64,000 nucleotides of DNA from JACMLX01 sp031374935 (GTDB lineage Bacteria > Gemmatimonadota > Gemmatimonadetes > Gemmatimonadales > Gemmatimonadaceae). Positions 61,474 to 64,000 of the stretch are shown here, one piece after another. The notes below the pieces were generated by a model. The model searched no databases and was not told the DNA's origin. It saw nothing but the letters and a program-made list of their open reading frames with translations. Where the stretch lies: NCBI GenBank assembly GCA_031374935.1, contig JANMHB010000113.1, forward strand, positions 140,465 through 204,464. Reading direction: 5' to 3'. Made by a program: the position numbers and the translations under genes. Positions within the stretch are counted from its first letter, which is position 1; the number at the start of each line of letters is the position of its first letter.

Positions 61474-63657
61474 CTATCGGCGAACATACTGAACGTACTT
61501 CACCACGACACCGCCGTTGAGTGGCCGTGACCAGGGTATCCCACGATCAAACCCAGTCGGCCAGGCACTGTTGTAGACGACGTAGAGATCGCTCCCTGGC
61601 CGTCGTGTCCACCGCACGCGGGTGTTCACCGCGGCTCGGCGCGACTCGTTGTCATACTGTCCGAACCAGGTCAGGTTGAGTCGGGGACTGAAGGCGTAGT
61701 CGACCCGGAGGCGTGCAGTGCGGGCGCTGAACCCGCCACCGTTCCGGGACCAGTCCTGCGCCACCACCTCCGCCGCCAGCAGCAGGTGGGGTGCCCGGGC
61801 ATAACGGAGGGCGACCGTCGCATCCGTCCCGGATCCATCGTAGAACTCACCCGCCGCCAGCGTCACCGACGGAATGAGGGTCCAGGCCGAGGTGCCGGTG
61901 TAGACCACTTCGACCCGTTTCCAGTCGAACCGGCCCGCGTCGATTTCCGTCCCGGGGAAGAGTTCGAAGGCTTCACGCGGCCGGTCGAGATTGTACTGCA
62001 GGTTGAACTCGAACCGATCGCCCCGTTCCAGCTGCGCGCCGAATGGACGCACCTCGAAACTGGCGTTGTCGAGTGCCCCGTCCAGCCGCGTGACCACGTT
62101 GTAGTTGATGAGCGAAAAGTCGAACCGACGGATGCCCCATCGATGCGGCCGCGGCGTGAAATCCACCGAGCCACCGTAGCGCCAGATCCCGCGTTGCTGC
62201 ACGAAGCCAAGCGGCGGATTAAATGACTCCTCGACACGATCCACCCGCGCCACGATGTCCGCGATGTCGTTCGGAAAGTCGACGATGAACCGGGAATAGT
62301 TCCCCGCCGGCGCCCCCGACGAATCCCGGTGCCAGGCGGTTGCGCCAAGAAAGACCAGGTTCTGTCCGCGCACCACGAACGGAAACGTGAAGTCCACGCC
62401 ACCCGACGCCGACAGCGGATCGCCGGGAAGCGATCGGGTCTGCCCCATCGCGCCGACAAAACCACGTCCCAGCACATCGCGCTTCACGCGCGCGACCAGA
62501 TCGAAGGCATCTTCATCGCCACCGGTTCTGATGGCCATCAATCCAACCTGCTGTGCGCCGACACGACCCTGCAGCCGGGCCCCCGCCAGGAGGGGGATCG
62601 TCGACCCGTTCGGTGCCAGCCCGATCCGGCGCGAGTAGAACAACTGCGTCTGTCGCAGCCGGCCGAAGTCGAAGATCCCCGCCCCTTCGGTAAAGAAGGT
62701 GCGCTGTTCCGGAAAGAACAGCGGAAAGCGCGTCAGGTTGACGATCTGCCGATCCACCTCCGCCTGGGCAAAATCGGTATTGGTCGTCAGGTCGAGCGTC
62801 AGCGTCGGTGTGATTCCGAACTTGGCATCGAGCCCCACTCGCGTATCGGTCGCCGCGGGTGCGAGCACCGAATCGTTTGCTGCTTCAGACGCGGAACGCG
62901 CGGCCAGTCGTCCTTCGGTGAGCACGAAGGGTCGCATCTCGACACGTGCCCGTGCCGGGAGATCGGTGAAGCCCGTGAGCTGCCCCTCGCGCTCGAGAAA
63001 GCGAATGCCTTCCGTCCGGCGAAAGCCGCGCCAGAGCGATTCTTCGTTCTTGCGGCGGATGAACCGCCGAAGATTCACGCCAAAGGTGTCGTCCGTTCGG
63101 CGATAGCGCAGCGTGCTCCAGGGAATGAGCAGCTCCGCGAACCAGCCCTCGCTTGTGATCTGCGTGCGTGCATCCCAGATGCCATCCCAACTCAGGTTCT
63201 CACTCTCGAACGTCAACAGCTCCGAGTCCGTCAGCGCCCCATTGGGATTGATGGTGAAGATGAACCCCGAACGCTTGTCCTGTTGCGCGTCGATGATGAT
63301 CGAGAACTGGTCGTCGGCGCTCAGATCGGCATCCCGCCGCAACTGCGTGCCGCGAATCCCGGACGGCTCGCGATCATACGCCCAGACACCCACGGCAAGT
63401 CCCTGCGGCGTCGCCAGAAACCGCACCACCGTCCGTTCACTCGAGGGCGCACCCTCGAGCGGGTCGCGCTGCGTCAGCGCTGTGATGGAGTCGGCCTGGC
63501 CCCAGTCGGCTTCCAGGAACTTTCCGTCGAGCGTGATCGCCGACATCGTGCGGTGGACGCGTGGTGGCGGCGAATCCTGTGCACCGACCGCGCTGGGGGA
63601 CAACGACCCGCACGCCGCGCCGAGGATCAATGCGCCGCGGAGCATTGCCGCCATCAT
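61474..63657 (-). CDS. DUF5916 outer-membrane protein with N-terminal carbohydrate-binding-like domain
   Basis: A 727-aa secreted protein. After a signal peptide (MLRGALILGAACGSLSPSAVGAQ) comes a CBM9-like domain (ITLDGKFLEADWGQADSIT ... FSIIIDAQQDKRSGFIFTINPNGALTD), then the DUF5916 barrel with FPLFFPEQRTFFTEGAGIFDFG and many alternating strands to the C-terminus. This architecture is frequent in Gemmatimonadota and Bacteroidota. Location in the outer membrane is likely; its role, perhaps in glycan or peptide uptake, is unknown. The ATG at 63657 was chosen for the signal peptide; an upstream ATG at 63726 exists. Confidence 0.88.
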   Translation of the reverse strand: MMAAMLRGALILGAACGSLSPSAVGAQDSPPPRVHRTMSAITLDGKFLEADWGQADSITALTQRDPLEGAPSSERTVVRFLATPQGLAVGVWAYDREPSGIRGTQLRRDADLSADDQFSIIIDAQQDKRSGFIFTINPNGALTDSELLTFESENLSWDGIWDARTQITSEGWFAELLIPWSTLRYRRTDDTFGVNLRRFIRRKNEESLWRGFRRTEGIRFLEREGQLTGFTDLPARARVEMRPFVLTEGRLAARSASEAANDSVLAPAATDTRVGLDAKFGITPTLTLDLTTNTDFAQAEVDRQIVNLTRFPLFFPEQRTFFTEGAGIFDFGRLRQTQLFYSRRIGLAPNGSTIPLLAGARLQGRVGAQQVGLMAIRTGGDEDAFDLVARVKRDVLGRGFVGAMGQTRSLPGDPLSASGGVDFTFPFVVRGQNLVFLGATAWHRDSSGAPAGNYSRFIVDFPNDIADIVARVDRVEESFNPPLGFVQQRGIWRYGGSVDFTPRPHRWGIRRFDFSLINYNVVTRLDGALDNASFEVRPFGAQLERGDRFEFNLQYNLDRPREAFELFPGTEIDAGRFDWKRVEVVYTGTSAWTLIPSVTLAAGEFYDGSGTDATVALRYARAPHLLLAAEVVAQDWSRNGGGFSARTARLRVDYAFSPRLNLTWFGQYDNESRRAAVNTRVRWTRRPGSDLYVVYNSAWPTGFDRGIPWSRPLNGGVVVKYVQYVRR

Positions 63658-63819
63658 CGGGTACCGCGGATGCTTGTCGTGTACACGTGAGAGACTGTGG
63701 AGAGCAGTGGAGTCCAGCAGCGACACGGCTTCACGAGGCCGCCGCGGATCGGAACCGATCTACCGAACTCAAACGTGCGGCTCCGACCTGCCGTTGACAG
63801 TGCGATCAGTCCATAACGA

Positions 63820-63853
63820 CACGAGCCCGGCTGCATTCGCAGTCGGGCTCGTG
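63820..63853 (-). terminator. Strong hairpin downstream of ssrA
   Basis: A 14-bp stem (63820-63833 with 63840-63853, one G-T wobble) with a 6-nt loop begins 8 bp after the encoded 3' end of tmRNA. It is the natural terminator of ssrA, although the downstream minus-strand sequence is only mildly T-rich. Confidence 0.7.
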
Positions 63854-63860
63854 ACGATCA

Positions 63861-64000
<140 letters not shown>

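Noticed and set aside
62329..63690. A 453-codon plus-strand frame over the DUF5916 gene
   Set aside because: Antisense shadow; the minus-strand product has a signal peptide and family motifs.
63794..63799. TTGACA on the plus strand near the ssrA terminator
   Set aside because: No matching -10 at 16-18 bp, and it would point antisense into the tmRNA gene.

Overview
The window is a high-GC, densely packed bacterial chromosome segment. Several things fit a member of the Gemmatimonadota, an assignment made by inference rather than from a marker gene: frequent 4-nt ATGA/GTGA overlaps, many GTG starts, a TonB receptor and a DUF5916 outer-membrane protein, the rng-rplU-rpmA order, a purine operon containing pssA and ppdK, and promoters with a TAACTT/TAGCTT -10 element. 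I see no insertion sequence, prophage, CRISPR array, rRNA or tRNA. A tmRNA gene (ssrA) runs off the right edge.

Layout. 1-5 kb: end of an amidohydrolase, a TonB-dependent receptor and a Tat-type amidase. 5-7.4 kb: rng-rplU-rpmA with a clear promoter and terminator. 7.8-15 kb: an ICMT-like methyltransferase, acyl-CoA dehydrogenase, RecQ, an uncharacterised 148-aa protein and a U32/RlhA-type protein. 14.9-26 kb: a coenzyme-A catabolic region with an enoyl-CoA hydratase, a split AtuA-like pair, an acyl-CoA carboxylase carboxyltransferase, a B12-binding mutase small subunit, a mutase large subunit and its MeaB chaperone; a methyltransferase and an M14 peptidase lie inside it. 26-32.3 kb: two CorC-like proteins, ybeY, phoH, aspS, vanZ and a PTS IIA-like gene, apparently one transcription unit with meaB and the mutase.

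32.5-45.5 kb: rlmN; a lytR_C-yqeK-panC-panB-folK-folB run; trpA-trpB-trpF-trpC; divergent lexA with a VOC protein and an HDOD regulator; trpD; and a GAF-domain coiled-coil protein. 45.7-60 kb: a compact plus-strand operon truA, htrA-like protease, purB, purC, a 65-aa membrane protein, pssA, purS, purQ, purL, purF, ppdK and an AlkC-type repair protein. 60-64 kb: a DUF2461 protein, a flavin reductase, a DUF5916 outer-membrane protein and ssrA.

Most of this is core metabolism and information processing. The less ordinary signals are: an acyl-CoA mutase whose carboxylate-binding arginine is glutamine; a receiver domain with Glu in place of the phosphorylated Asp; a psd-like membrane anchor with no catalytic part just before pssA; an overlooked 52-aa membrane protein; leaderless-looking promoters; and a repeat-rich lexA/trpC control region.
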